From Loripinus fragilis (Eukaryota; Mollusca; Bivalvia; Lucinida; Lucinidae): DNA of 64,000 nt. The notes below the pieces were generated by a model, which was given only the letters and a program-made list of their open reading frames with translations, did not search any database and was not told the DNA's origin. Both the position numbers and the translations under genes were made by a program. The DNA is taken from positions 39,138,994 through 39,202,993 of the forward strand of contig OZ026515.1 in assembly GCA_964019695.1 (NCBI GenBank), in the 5' to 3' direction. Positions 33,801-48,800 of this stretch are shown piece after piece. The first letter of the stretch is position 1; every line of letters begins with the position of its first letter.

Positions 33801-36800
33801 CAGCAAAACATGCTTATTAGGTTGAATCTGGTATATTTACATTTTCCAATTTCCTTAATGAATCTTTAGATTTTTGCAACCGTTCATAGCCTCATGAATT
33901 ACACAAAATTTGATTGAGAGCTGCCAAGCTCACTTGCCCGTGAAATACACTTCGAACATCAAACTCATTCACCAGAAGTGATACTGGTGTTGTAATTGAC
34001 AGCGAGCCACACCCAAGTCGAACGTGCAAAACAAGCCTCTTGTTTGCTCCATTGGCTGTCCGTGCTCAAGCTGGCTGTTTGGCTTTTCCATTTTACAGTC
34101 CGACTAAACTGTTAATACGATCATATTTCAAATACAAAACTCATCTCATTCCTAAATCAAAAATATTTTTTTATATTTTAGATCTAGATATTTATAATAA
34201 AATGTAAAAACAAGCAATAAACTCAATTTTTGTAATGTTTATGGAATCATGAATACTTCTGGTCTCTTGCAAAGTAAGTTTGCAAGAGACCCGAAGTATT
34301 CATGATTCCATAAACATTTTAAACATTGAATTAATTGCTTAAGAGCATCATATGATTATTAGGTTGAATCTGGTATGTTACCTCTAATCTAGGGAAGAAA
34401 CAAACTTCAATAAGGGCTTTGGGAAACTCCAATCCTCCATCAATATACATGGCCCCTAGAAGAGCTGAAATACACCATACATTTTCCTAAACCCTTTTTC
34501 CTACCATTCAAGACAAATGTTGCCTGTTTGTCATCTGCTGATTATCTTTTGTAGATTCTACTGCAAACAAATTGAACCCAAATCAGACTGCTCCATTAGG
34601 AGCAGTCTGATCAGGGTTCATAGTGTTTGCAGTCATGCTAAATAGTCTTGAGTGCATTTTAACCCTTAATGTGCCAATCACAACAAAAGTCGTCTGCTTT
34701 TCTAGTCTGCTGAAATGTTTAAGAAGCCTCTTTGGCAAACAGTGTGGACCCAGATCAGACTGCTCCTATAGGAGCAGTCTGTTCTGGGTCCATGCTGTTT
34801 GCTTCTATACTTATATCATCAGTAATGTCAGGCAATTATTTGCAGCAGACGACTTCAGCAGACGATATTTTCAGATGCATTTTTTCTTGGCGCTTTAAGG
34901 GTTAATATATGCAACAGTCATAATAAGAAGACAACATTTATTTTCAGGACTAAAACTACTGGCAGGATAGGGGTTCATACCTTATTTACCCTATACATTC
35001 TGTGCTAGCAGTTTATACCAAGATCAGACTCTTGAAGGAGCTATCTGATCAGGGTTTATACTATTTGCCATTCTCTACCTCTTATTGTACATACTTCTTC
35101 AGGTTGTAAAATTACCTTGCTCTGGTTTGCGGACAACATACTTATAGTATAATTTGGGAGTTTACATATTTAGGGTTATAAATATGCTAGGTTGTATGAA
35201 TGAGCAACATAACAACAACTAATGTAAAAAAAAACCTCTCATTAGAGTTCATAGGTCAAGTTCATATATTCTGGAATATTTGATAATCTCTTCCCACAAT
35301 GAATACACATGTGAAATATCAAAGCTCAAAATCCAGTAAGTCAAGGAATATACAGAGGGAGCAAAAACATGGCCTGATCTTCAATAACGAAAGCATGATA
35401 ACCATATGATGCAAATACTGTATTATTCTTCTTTTTTTGGTTGTTTTCATAAAATATTATGACTAGTAATCTTTAAAAAGTTGTATATATTATTTTATGA
35501 CATGTGATATCTACAGATTTGTTTGTTTGATTTGATTCTATACGTCCCAGTCAACAATCTTTCAGTTACGTCGGGACGGGCCTTCCTGGGCTGAACCAGT
35601 ACTAAGCAAGGATATAATATCTACAGAAATTCATATCATATCAGTAGAGCTTCCTATTAAGCTCATGACATTGTTTTGTTTGTGCAAATGCTTTACATCC
35701 CAGTCAAAATGTTTTTCACTCACATGAGGACATTTTCCTGGGTTGAACCAATACTAAGATAATTAAGATAAATCATCTCGCATATGGACACAACAACCAG
35801 ATGCCGGTCAGATTCAAACCCAAGACCTGTAGTCTGACAAACTAACAACTGAGCTATGGTACTGCTCTCCTGACCCTGACCTCTATGTACATCTAAAGTA
35901 TCAGTTCTAAAGCATGACTTCTAGGTAAATCTTCTGTGTCTCTTTAACTCTTTCCTTAATAGCAGCGGCATTTGTCGTCTGCTAATAACCTTTGCAAACA
36001 GTTTGGACCCAGATCAGGACCGACAATATGTAGGTCCTGATCTCGATCCAAATCGTTTGACACTCTGATAGTGTTACTGAAAGAATTTTTTAAAAAGTTG
36101 ATTTTGAAAATGTCGGCAGACGACAACAAAAGCATGGAAAATTACCCAGCCAGGACCTAACAACTCAGACAGAATGTGACTTAAATGATACAGTGCTATG
36201 TTTGCGGTCCATAGGAATGAAGTGTTTATAAGTGAATTGTGTTATATAGGGACAATTTTTCAACAGAATTAAAGGAAATGTCATTTTCCTTTAATTCTGT
36301 TGTAAATTTCCAGGATAAATAAGTTGGGAATCCACAACTTGACCATGTTATATCCAAATCCATGTTATAATGAGATGTCTGCATATCTGTACTTACATTC
36401 AAGAAGATCAGCCTTATGTTTCATCCTTAAACTAGGCTGAGGCTCTCTTATATCAGAAGGATGGTCTGCATGAATAACATAGTCTACCATACCTAGCTCC
36501 TCACTCACTAGTGACTGGGTCTTATTGTTCACCAGTGAACTACGTAACAGCTGCAAATATACATATGTCAATAGAAACAATTTTTTTAAGTGTAAAATTG
36601 TGAATATCTTCTTATCCATTAACCCTTTTTATACTAATGGATTCTTCCTTCTGGTTTGATAAAAATAAATGGGATAGTCCATTGTACATGTCTAGGGGTG
36701 TCAGGTTAAAACCAAAAAAATGTATCCTTTTGTCTGAATATCTTTTTACCTTTACAAACAGTGTAGACCCTGATGAAATGCAGCATTATGCTGCACTTCA

Positions 36801-39800
36801 TCTAGGTCTTCACTGTTTGCAAAAGACTCATTTAGGGGTTTCCCGATTACAAATAGTTAATTGTAACATGTTTTTTGGGTGCTCATTGAGATGGTTCTTT
36901 TGATTACTCACCACATATGTTTTGTATTAGAAATAAGAAAAATATTATTTAATTACACATAGGCTTAACTGGAGGCCTGATTATATATACATAGTGAACA
37001 ATCAAACACTTTAAACTTCAATCCAGATAACTTGAAATACCTGCTCAAGTCAAAAACAAAGGGATTCAATGTATTCAGATTTGAGGGCTTATTTGGGCCT
37101 TGTTATGAGGAAATCAGATTTAATTGCATGCCAACAACAAAGGGGCATACCATCCTACACATCTGCACAGTCTGGTCAGAACCCTTGTTCTTGTACACCG
37201 GATAAGGATATCTGAGATTTTACCCTGGGATAGAAAATCTTATCTTCCCCATGTTATCTCACCCAGGCTGTCACATGAGGGCTACATACATTGGTTGTAA
37301 TGGAACTCACGCAAATTGTCATCAAGTGATGTCATTGTGTAATGTCATCATGTTAAATTGCATCTTAGCGTATTCAGGGACTTCTGGAAGCTTATTTTAA
37401 GGTAAATAAAACAGTGGTGAGCAAGAAAAAGAATCCATTATTCGTGTGAAGGAAGGATAGAAAAATCTGTCCCGAAAACCACCGTTTGTCATCACTCAGC
37501 AAGCCTCGTGATGCAAAACGGCGATCCTTGGGACGGATTTTTCTATCCTACCCTCACACTCTTGATAGATTCTCATATTATTCTGGAAAGTACAATAGCA
37601 ATGCTTGATACATGCAAACTTTTCAAGACTCTAGCTTGTCTCTGTAGCTCTGCTGGATGATTTTAGTCTTCCCTGATTGCAAACTCAGAAGACAGATTTC
37701 GCACCAAGAGGCCCATTGCTGAATAATTCTTATCATTTACAATTATACGATATCTCACAGAGATGGTTCTTTTAAGTAATCACAAAATAGTTTGGTAGGA
37801 TCAAATGAAAAACATTTTTAAGATACATTTTATTTACAGACCAAGTCATCTTAATTCAAATTACTATTTGTACTTATGCAAATAAAAACTCTAGAACCAT
37901 GGATTCTGAGCTAATATAGGGATCACACATGTTTTTTCATGCATAAACATTTGCTGGGTCCCGAGGAAGCTGTTTGAACATGAGGCTGTTAGGCCGAGTG
38001 TTCAAACATCGTCCGAGGGACCCGGCAAGTGTTAATGCAATGAAACAAACATGTGTGATCGTTATTCTTGCATATTTTACCTGATTTCAGCATAAACCGC
38101 GCTGAAAACGTCTCTTAAATATTTAATATCCCTTGTCTTACACTTGATTTCTCAAAACAAAATGGCGTCCGCGTCAAGCTTTTGAACGTCATTATGTCGC
38201 CACAAAGTCATATATATACGGTGCAATTTTTTTGCGAACAAAAGTATCAGCAAAATGATCAGTCACGGCCGCAACGCTCTCCCGTGTAACGTCATGCATA
38301 CAAATCAGGGCCAAGTTTAGGCCTTTTTAAGTAAAAGCCATGTTCAAACAGCACGTGAATCTCATGATTTGAACATGGATTTTGCAGCTTCAAACAGCTT
38401 CACGTAACGAATTCCCATGCAAGAATAAGAGTCTATTAACTCTTTCCTTGCTAGCAGTGACTTTTTTTGTCTGCTGACAACCTTTGCTAACAGTTTGGAG
38501 CCAGACAGGCCAAAAAGAAAATCATTCTTGCTTTTGACACTCTGATAGTGTTCCTGAAAGAATCTTTTGAATCAATTAATTTTGAAAAAAGCAGATGACA
38601 ACAAAAGCATGAAAAATTCCTGAGCATGCAAATAGTTAACCCTTAATGTGCCAATCGCAACAAAAGTCGTCTGCTTTTCTCGTCTACTGAAAGAAGCCTC
38701 TATGGCAAACAGTGTGGATCCAGATCAGACTGCTCCTAAAGGAGCAGTCTGTTCTGGGCCCAGGCTGTTGGCTTCCATACTTAATTTGTCAGTAATGCTA
38801 GGCAATTATTTGCAGCAGACGACTTCAGCTGACGACATTTTCAGATGCATTTTTCTTGGCGCTTTAAGGGTTAATCCTGGAACTTACTGTTAAATGTCCT
38901 TCATGATGATTGGGAAAATGTTTGTAAAGATGTTCTGATGTAAGCAGCTGTATGATTGTATCACCAAGGAACTCCATTCTCTGATTATTGCCACTGAAAT
39001 GTCAAGATAACCAAAAATAATGTATTTTAACTTTGAAGTTTCATTCATAAAGTTGTTAACTATCTAAACTTCAAAATTCCCAACATCATACACTTAAGAA
39101 AATCAAAACTTGTAATGCCTGCAAAATATTCAGAATTTACTGTTTAAATCATAGGTTTAGAGAAACATTTTTGAGCGTAAAATTGTAATATTTTCTTACC
39201 CATCAGTTTTAACATTGAGACGGTTCTTTTGAGTACCCACAACATATGTTTTGGTTGAGAAATACGAAAATTATTTTTTTGGTACATACTCTTAAAACTA
39301 AAGGCCTGTTAAATGGTTAATTGTCTTTGGAGAGCCCGAAAATAATCCGGAGAAGCTATCATAATCTGCCTAATGCAGTATTTTGAGGCTGACTTTCTGT
39401 GAAAAGTCAATCTCAAAATTCTGAATACTGTAAGTTCAGAATTTTTTGCGAGAATTTCGTTTTCGCGAATAGCGTTAAAAGTCATATTTGCCACATTAAA
39501 AATTTGTGACTAGGGCATGATTTACGTACATCAGTTAACGACAGAATGATTTCACCATTTCGCGAGTCTTTTTATTTTCACGAAACTTCGCAGATGTGAA
39601 GTTTCGTGAAAATAAAAACTCGCGAAAATTTCGGAATAACATTACAGGAATAACCCCGAAAACTGTTACCCAAGAATAATCAGTTATTGCAGCTGACACC
39701 AGCAGTCAACATTTTCAGAGATGTTTTCTGAAAATAAAACACTTGCAAAAATTTCCGAATTTACAGTACAGGAATAATCCTGAAAACTGTTTCCTATGAA

Positions 39801-42800
39801 TCATCAGTTATTGCAGCAGACATCAGCAGTCAACATTTTCAGAGATGTTTTCTGCTGCAGATAAAATGTCAACCCTTAAAGCGCCAAGAAAAAAAGAGTA
39901 TCTGAAAATGTCGTCTGCTGAAGTCGCCTGCTGCAAATAATTTCCTTACATTATTGACTAATTAAGTATAGAAGCAAACAGCGTGGACCCAGAACAGGAG
40001 CAGTCTGATCTGGGTCCACGCTGTTTGCCATAGAGGCTTCTTAAACATTTCAGCAGACGATAAAGCAGACGACTTTTGTTGCGAATGGCGCATTAAGGGT
40101 TAATAAAATCATGCATCTGAATTAGTTCAAATGTATCTATAACAGAGGCAGATCCAGAGGGGGTTTGCTCAAACTCCCCTTTGAGACAAAATTATTTCAT
40201 TTTCATGGAGAATTTTCAGAAAAATCTGGAAAAATTTATGAAAAATCAGGTAAAGTTAACAAATCGAAACCCCTTTGCAAATTTGAACCCCCTATCAAGA
40301 AATCCTGGATCGGCCCATGTATGAACAGTTTCTTACAATGTGAGATTGTTATATCCAACATTTCTCTGACAGAAAGCTCTTGCTAGCAGACGTATATAGT
40401 TAAACTTTAAACCAGTCATCTCTTCAAACTGTGTCAATTTCTGAAAATATAAAATGAAAATTATTAACATACAAAAGGGTTAAATTGTCAATAAATCTGA
40501 ATTTAAACTAACTCTTACACTGCCAACTTTCTGGTGAAATGTACTTCTCAGTGCCAAATTTATTTTGGGTAATGGCACAATAGTATAAAATAGTATAAAA
40601 TCATTATCTGGTTGAATATCATGGTGAATTTTTTACCAAAGATTGCACATAAACTGTTTAACATGATAGCATAATTTTCAAAGGGCAGACAGATCAGGTG
40701 ACCTTGACCTTGAATGACACTGATCTTGTATGACCTAATTTTAATTAACTTGCCATATTTTGATCAACATATTGCAGAGAATACCACCAAACATTTTTTG
40801 TAAGTACTGTTTTCCTTATGCGATTTAAAAACTCAAAAAAGCATATTTTTACCACTGGAATGATTTTTATCCGTTACCATCCCTCATCTAGGGTGAAACT
40901 GGCAGCCATTCTGCCTCAATTTGCCCTAAAATTGATTTAACTTGCTTTAAAATTTAGAAAATTGCATTTTTTATATGATTTTTTTTGCATTCCCTGGTTT
41001 GTTTTCCAAAAACAAGTCATGTGTAGGTTATCACCCTTGTTGCCAATTTATAAGTTGCATATTAGGTAGTACACATAGCTGAATCAAACAGCATATCCAA
41101 GTTGCCAAACAGGGACAGTGACACTCTGTAGTTAGTTGCCAATCGGAGACATTAGCAGTGAAACATCAATATAAGAACTAGAAGTTATGTTTATGAATTA
41201 CTATGACCCCAAGGAGCAGTCTGATTTCATATTGTTTGATTCCATGGTCAAATTAAAATGCAGTTTATTCAAATATATGCAGCCAGTGTAACAACCAGAA
41301 TACATTTTCAAGACAAAACTTATGGCAGGATGAGACAGATCAATTGTTGACAAAGGACTAGTGAAGTCAACAGACAGGTACCAATCACAATAGTTTATTC
41401 TGAGCACTCCATGCTTCTTAGGTGAGCTAGTAAACAAACTAGAATTCAGAGAATCGGATGTGTCGCCTGGCAAAACCTAAGTCAAACAAGGCAAAGTCAT
41501 CAAATTTATATCCCCTGACAAAGGGTTATTTTAGAGAAATGTGTAAATAAAAAAAAATCTCATTTCTCCAACCCCTAAGTTCCTCTTGGGTATCAAACAG
41601 GTCACAATAAAAAAATATACTTATCTGTAAAATTTCAATATCTGACCTTTCAACCTGACCCAGAGCTCATAGGTGAGTGTGAGGTCAAAGCTTTTGCTTC
41701 TATGTTGGTCTATATTTCTTTCCCTTCAATTTGATATGCAACTGACCACATTCAGATTTTTTTTACATTTTGACCTGACCATATGTGTGTGGACAGAATA
41801 TGTGCTTGCATGGTGCTCTACGCCCTATTCCCTTCAATTTGATATGCAACATGACTACTTTCAGAGAAAAAAAAGTTTTGACCTTATGACCCCACCCCAG
41901 GGGTTGAGGGTATGTGTAAGGACAGAATATGTGCTTGCATGGTGATCTACGCCCTATTCCCTTCAATTTGATATGCAACATGACTACTTTCAGAGAAAAA
42001 AAAGTTTTGACCTTATGACCCCACCCCAGGGGTTGAGGGTATGTGTAAGGACAGAATATGTGCTTGCTTGGTGCTCTATGCTCCATTCCCTTTAATATGA
42101 TATGCAGCATGATTATTTTCAGAAGAAAAAATGTTTTGACCTTTTGACCCCACCCAAGTATCCGAGGGTGTGTGTAAGGACAGAATATGTGCTTGCATGG
42201 TGCTAAATGCCCCCATTTCCTTTAATTTGATATGACATGACTACTTTCAGAAAAAAATGTTTTGACCTTTTGACCACCCCCCCCCTCCCCCAAGGGTGTG
42301 TCTACGGGAAAAAGAGGGCCATAACTCAGTCAAAATTTTGACGATGATTTCCAAATTTGAACTTGACCTGTATTTAATGATACTTTACCCTTCTGTAAAC
42401 TTCGAATGAAATTGATGCATCCTTTCAAAAGTTACTGATGGGAAACCACAATTTATCCAAAATCAAAAAAAAAGAAAGGCCATAACTCAGTCAAAATTTT
42501 GAGGATGTTCTCCAAATTCGAACTTGACCTGTAATTATTGATAATTTACCCTTCTGTAAACTTTAATGAAATTGATGGATCCCTTAAAAAGTTATTGATC
42601 GGAAACCAAAATTGTGACAATGCCGGACACCGCTGCCGCCAGAGTTATGATCCATATGTGTCAACTATGCTTCGCAGGCGACACAAAAAGGTTACAATTC
42701 CTATTTTGCAAAGGGGATTAACAATACCTGAAGGGCTGGACTTGACTTGATCCAGTGCCTGTCCCCATTAGGCTCCTCCTGCTGTAGTGGGTGATCAGGT

Positions 42801-45800
42801 AGATTAGTCCATGTGTCTAACAGGTCAGGCTCATCGAATAGACACTCAGAGAACACTTTGTCAGCCAGCTCCAAACCTCCGTCTAACATACCTTTATCTA
42901 ACATCAGGGCAGCTATGAGAGATAAAACAACATATTAACCCTAGGCCTTCAGGTCAGGCTCATCAAATAGACACTCAGAGAACACTTTGTCAGCCAGCTC
43001 CAAACCACCGTCTAACATACTTTTATCTAACATCAGGGCAGCTAGGAGAGATAAAACAACATATTAACCCTAGGCCTTCAGGTCAGGCTCATCAAATAGA
43101 CACTCAGAGAACACTTTGTCAGCCAGCTCCAAACCACCGTCTAACATCAGGGCGGCTATGGGAGATAAAACAACATATTAACCCTAGACCTTCAGGTCAG
43201 GCCTCATCAAATAGACACTCAGAGAACACTTAAACTTAAACCCTTTACATTCTGATGTACTGATACAATAAGTATTGGACTGCCATTGTGTATTTTAAGG
43301 GGTCACAGGTAGAAGTTTCTAAATTATGATGTATTTCTGTCGCTGAAGATTGTTTTAATCATAGCAAACAGTGTAGAATCTGATGAAATGCAGCATAATG
43401 CTGTATTTCATCTGGGTCTTCACTGTTTGCCAAAGTACTTGTTATGGGGTTTCCAGTATACATAGGGTTAAATCTTTGTTTTATTTTTTACATTGTAAAG
43501 CTATATTGCAAACTTTTACACTTTTGTTATTGTTTAACTAAACCAATCATAAATTTGGCATTGACACGAGAAAACCTGTCTTCAGGGGTTTGCGACTAGA
43601 TAAGGTTCTTCCCAGCCTGCTCAGCTACATAGACTAGCTATAGTATTGAAACTTTACACATGAAGGCAGGTTAGATGATATAATTTTCAGAAAGCGAATA
43701 ACAAAGTTGCCGATCATACTGCATGGATGCGCAGGCTGGTCTGTGCCTTTGTTGTTAGCAAACCCTGAAGACATGTTTTCTGGCACCAATTGATGAAGAG
43801 CAACTTTTATCTTCTGGCTTCAAAGGGGGCCAAAATAGCCCTCTATTGTATACAGCTATTTATGAAAAGTAACCTTACCCATCAATGCCTCAAAACAGTC
43901 AGCCATGGCATGTTTCATAGTGTGTTCCTGGCACAAGTCAGGTCCATGAGCATACAACATGTAATCTTGTAGGTTGATTTTCTGAAGTAAGAAATGAGAG
44001 AAAAAATATTTAATTCACAAACGTATCCATCATTCTTTCCTACAGAGATGTTTTAAAAGGACCAGCAGGTGACACACAGCAGACAATATTTAGCAATAAT
44101 TAGCAGCCAAAGAGTTAAAGGCTAAGGAGATTTGATTCTTTCCATTTTAAAATAAATTTTTGAACACAGATTTCAATTCATTAGAATCTTGTTAATTCAA
44201 AGTCCTAAAAACCAGAGTTTTATTTTGAATTATTAGTAGTTTGAATCACAGGGAGATAGCTATCAAATAATATAGATCCAAAGTGATTATTTTCAGTTTT
44301 TCCTTTCAAAATATATGCTTTGAGTGAATAAATGGAATGTCTCACAGAGCCACTTCCTTTATTCACCCAAAACATATGTTTTTGATAGGAAATTATAAAA
44401 ATAGTGCATAAATATGCCCTAATCTCTGAGTCCAATAATCCCAACTTTAATTACAATAAGAGGGTACTTAATGATTTGCTCCCTGGGAAATTTTTCATGC
44501 TTTTTTGTTGTCTGCAGATTTTTTTCGAAATCAACTTTTTAGAAAAATTCTTTCAGGAATACTTTTGTTTTTGTTTGATTTGATTCTTTACATCCCATCA
44601 ACAATCTTTCAGTTAAACAGGGACGGGTCTTCCTTGGTTTAACCAGTACTAAGCTATGATAAATGTGTCTTGCTCAAGGACCACAATGCAGTGACGCCGG
44701 TGAGGCTGAAACCCGCGGCCCCTCGGTCTTGAGTCAAGCACTCTACCACTGAGCCACTGTGCTCCCCTTTCAGGAAAACCATCTGAGCGTGAAACAGATT
44801 GGATCCAGACATTTTGTCGGGCCTGATCAGGGTTTAATCTGCTTGCAAGGTTATCAGTAGACAACACTAGGAGGCAAAGAGTTAAACTAACAGAGTTCCA
44901 ATCACTGAGCTTTTATCGTGGCTGTATGATGTTTGTTTCATGCTTAACATGAATCATAGGGAGTTAGCCATCAAATAATATAGATCCCCAAAAAGTGATT
45001 ATTTTCAATTTTTCCTATCAAAACATATGCTTTGGGTGAATAAAAGAAATGTAGCACTTATCTACCGGCCTGAAAAAATATGATAAAATCCAGTAGAGCT
45101 TACTTTAGCTAACAATGTAAGATTCTTGTTCTGTACTATAGAGCCTCTATAGGTTGTCATTTCTCCTTCATCATGGTACGGAAACATAAAGTACAGGTGA
45201 ATACTGAAAAATAAAATTAATATGGTATCAGAATTATGATGGTTAACTCTTTGCCTAGTGGAAACTTTTGAATGCCGTTTTGCCATCTGCTGATTATTTT
45301 CAAATTCAACTTTTTTGAAAAATTCTTTCAGGAATGCCATCAGTGTCAAACAGTTTGGAGTCAGATCAGGCCTGACATTTTGTCAGGCCTGATCTGGGTA
45401 CAAACTGTTTGCTAGAAACAGATTTACCCGGGAAACAGATTTACATAAGTCAACAGACTTTCTTCTGACTCCCTTTTTGTATTTCGACATGATCTGTATG
45501 AGAACTTATTATTATATTAGGTATTAAATGTACACATGCTGTTAATAAAAGTTTAAACTAGCCATTTGCCAAGGTTACCAGCAGGTGACACTAGTAGGTA
45601 AAAAGTTAAATTAAAACTGTGTTTACAGAGAAAACATATGTCTCCCTACCATCAAAACCCATGTATGCTGACCAATTGTCCAGATACATGATGCACAAAA
45701 GCAAGCTGATTAGAATGAACATTATATTAAATAAATGTGGGATTGCATGCCCCAATTGTGTAAGGGAGTCACTCAACAAATTTGGTTTCTGTCCAGTGTA

Positions 45801-48800
45801 ACCTATACAAGTGGAAAAATCAAAAAAAGTCAATAAGCAATGCTTATTAGATACCCCCCGTACAGTAAGGAAAAGTGAGAAACTTTGTTTTGACAAGTGA
45901 TAGTTCAAACCAGCTGACCTTAGTTTTGAAAACAAGATTTCAGTAGAATATGTGCAAATGATCTTAAAGCTTGCAATCTGGAACATTTAACGTTTTGGCA
46001 AGTGATAGTTCAAACCAGCAGACCTTAGTTTTGAAAACAAGATTTTAGTAGAATCTGTGCAAATGATCTTAAGCTTGCAATCTGGAAGATTTGTTAAGAT
46101 CAAATACACAAAATTATTCACACATGAAAACTCTATACATGTATATCAGAGCTTATATCGGAAAAATAGTCTAAGTTCTCATAGATGTCATTTTATCAAA
46201 AAATATTTTTTTGAACCAAATTCCTTCATGCATATGTTCAATGAGTCTACATTGTACAGACAACATACCAAATTGCTCCATCAAAAGCTGTGGTAGGAGT
46301 TGATCGGCCCATAAAGGCACTATCCATGCATAAACAAAAGCCATATAAGGAAAAAATGCCTAAGACTTCATAGCTGTCATTTTGTCCTAAAAAATTTTTT
46401 TGACCAAACTCCTTCATGCATATGTTCAATGTGTCTATATTGTATAGGCAAAGTATCAAATTGCTCCATCAAAAGCTGTGGTAGGAGTTGATCGGCCCGT
46501 GTATGGACTATAATAGCATAAGCATAAAACCCTATAGAAAAAGCCATTTAGAACTATTAAGGGAAATAACTCTAATAGAATTGGCTCCTAACCCTTACTT
46601 TTTTGTTAGAAGTATTTGTCTTGCATATATGAACATGTTTGTAAGGTTTGGTGAAAATCCAGGAATGACTCTTCAAGATATTAAGGAAACAAAATGTTAC
46701 GGACAAACAACGTAAAAACAGTATACTCACCACAAACAACGTTTGTGGGGGGTATAAAAAACGAATGGATAGACACTTTTAAGCCCTCCCCAGGGCCCCT
46801 GAGTGAAGAGAGGGAGGGGATTGGGCAAAAATATGTGTGTTCTTGCACAGCCCACTTGTGTAAGCAAGTCACTCATCAAATTTGGTTGGATACTGTCAGT
46901 CGTTTAGGAGGAGATAGCATAATGGACAAAAACATTCTCTGGAAAGAATTATATCTAAACACTCTACGCGCAATTTTTTTTAATACTCTAGCTATAACAA
47001 TATTCCTACATTTTCAAAAAGTGTGGGGATAATAAATATTTGTTTAGCATGTAAATATATACAGCAAAGCAAGAATTAAGAGTTCACACTGCCTGATGGG
47101 AAGATGCATCTCATTTAGACCAACTCTATTTTCTAAAATCTGTTTTAATTTTTGGGCTTTTGAATAAAAAAAAGCCAAAAAAATAATATTATCATGCCCA
47201 TCATTATTATTGTAATGTTTAACTCTTTGCCTACTGGGTAATTTTGCATGCTTTTTCTTCGTCTGCTGATTTTTTTCAAAATCAACTTTTTCGAAAAATT
47301 CTTTCAGGAATACCATCAGAGTGTCAAACAGTTTGGATTCAGATCAGGCCCAACATTTTGGCGGGCCTGATCTGGGTCCAAACTGTTTGCAAAGGTTATC
47401 AGCAGACGACACTAGTAGGCAAATTTTTTTTTGAAAATTTCTTTAAGAAATACCATCAGAGTGTCAAACATTTTGTCGGGCCTGATATGAGTCCAAACTG
47501 TTTGCAAAGGTTATCAGCAGATGACACTAGTAGGCAATTTTCAAAATCTTTTTTTTTAAAGGGGAGGTCTCACCCTATAGGAAATTTACATAGGGTTCTG
47601 CCCACGCATGGATTTTTATAATATTATGCATAATGATTGCCTCACATATAACTATTCTATTTGTGATATAGTTTCCCACTTACCTATTTAAATGGTCAAA
47701 AAATGACATGTTATGTAATTGGGCATCTGCTTATGGGGGTACCTTCAGTTTAAGCCGCCCATCGCTCTTATAGTTTCATATATTGTGTTCTAGTTACTTT
47801 TAAAACTATCTAAGATCATCACTGATTAGATATAAATAAAACAAAAATCAGTTTCTGTAAAGTTTAATTCAGAAAAATATGATTTTGTTTGGAATTGTGC
47901 CCAAATTTTAGCTTCATAATATTTTTTTAACAATTTGTTTTAAAATTTAGGCATGTTCCAGTTCTTGTCAACCTATGAATTTACTCTCAAATTAGGCTAT
48001 ACATATATAGATGTAATGCTAAAATTTTCAAGAAAATCGAAGACCGGTAACATGTTGTCCTAGAACTTTGAATGTTACAAATCCAAGTTCTCTGAAATGT
48101 AAAAAAAACTGATTGTAGTTAATGAATTTAAGTGTTTGGTTAGTTTAAAAGCAAGTTTTTTTGTGTTTGCTTTCTTCTATAAGAAAGATGAAATATCCAA
48201 TATTGTTAAAACTGTTATAATAACATAAATACTGATCACTTATGCCCAGGTCACACATCCACGGACTGGATGCCGGATTAGCCACGGATACTATCCGGCA
48301 ACATTCGTGGCAATCCGTATTGGTCCGTAGCTTTCCGTATTGCATCCGTAAGCATACGTAGTAGTACTTAATCATACGTATATAGTGCACCCGTATCGGA
48401 CTACGGAAATTTGCATTTCCTGGATCATCCGTCGGATTTAATCCGTAGTAGAACCGGCGAGGTGATACGTGAATGTGTGACCTGGGCATTAGGAAGAACT
48501 TCACCTTGTCCAACTCCTCATAGAACAGTAAACTTTGATAATTTTCATAATACGGTTTCAATACCAGATTCACTCTAATAGAAAGTCATTATCCATAATT
48601 CATTCATTTCATTTGTGTCAGGGAATAGTTTGTTTCATCATTTCTTGATCACCAACATGATAAAATAAATATACTTAAGGAATAAAGAAACGCAACAGAC
48701 AAAAATATAATTTTTGTGTGTTAAAATGACGGTTTGATGAAATCTCTTTTGAAACTTTCTTATTGAGTATTTATAGCATGTGATGAAATACCAAAACGTC

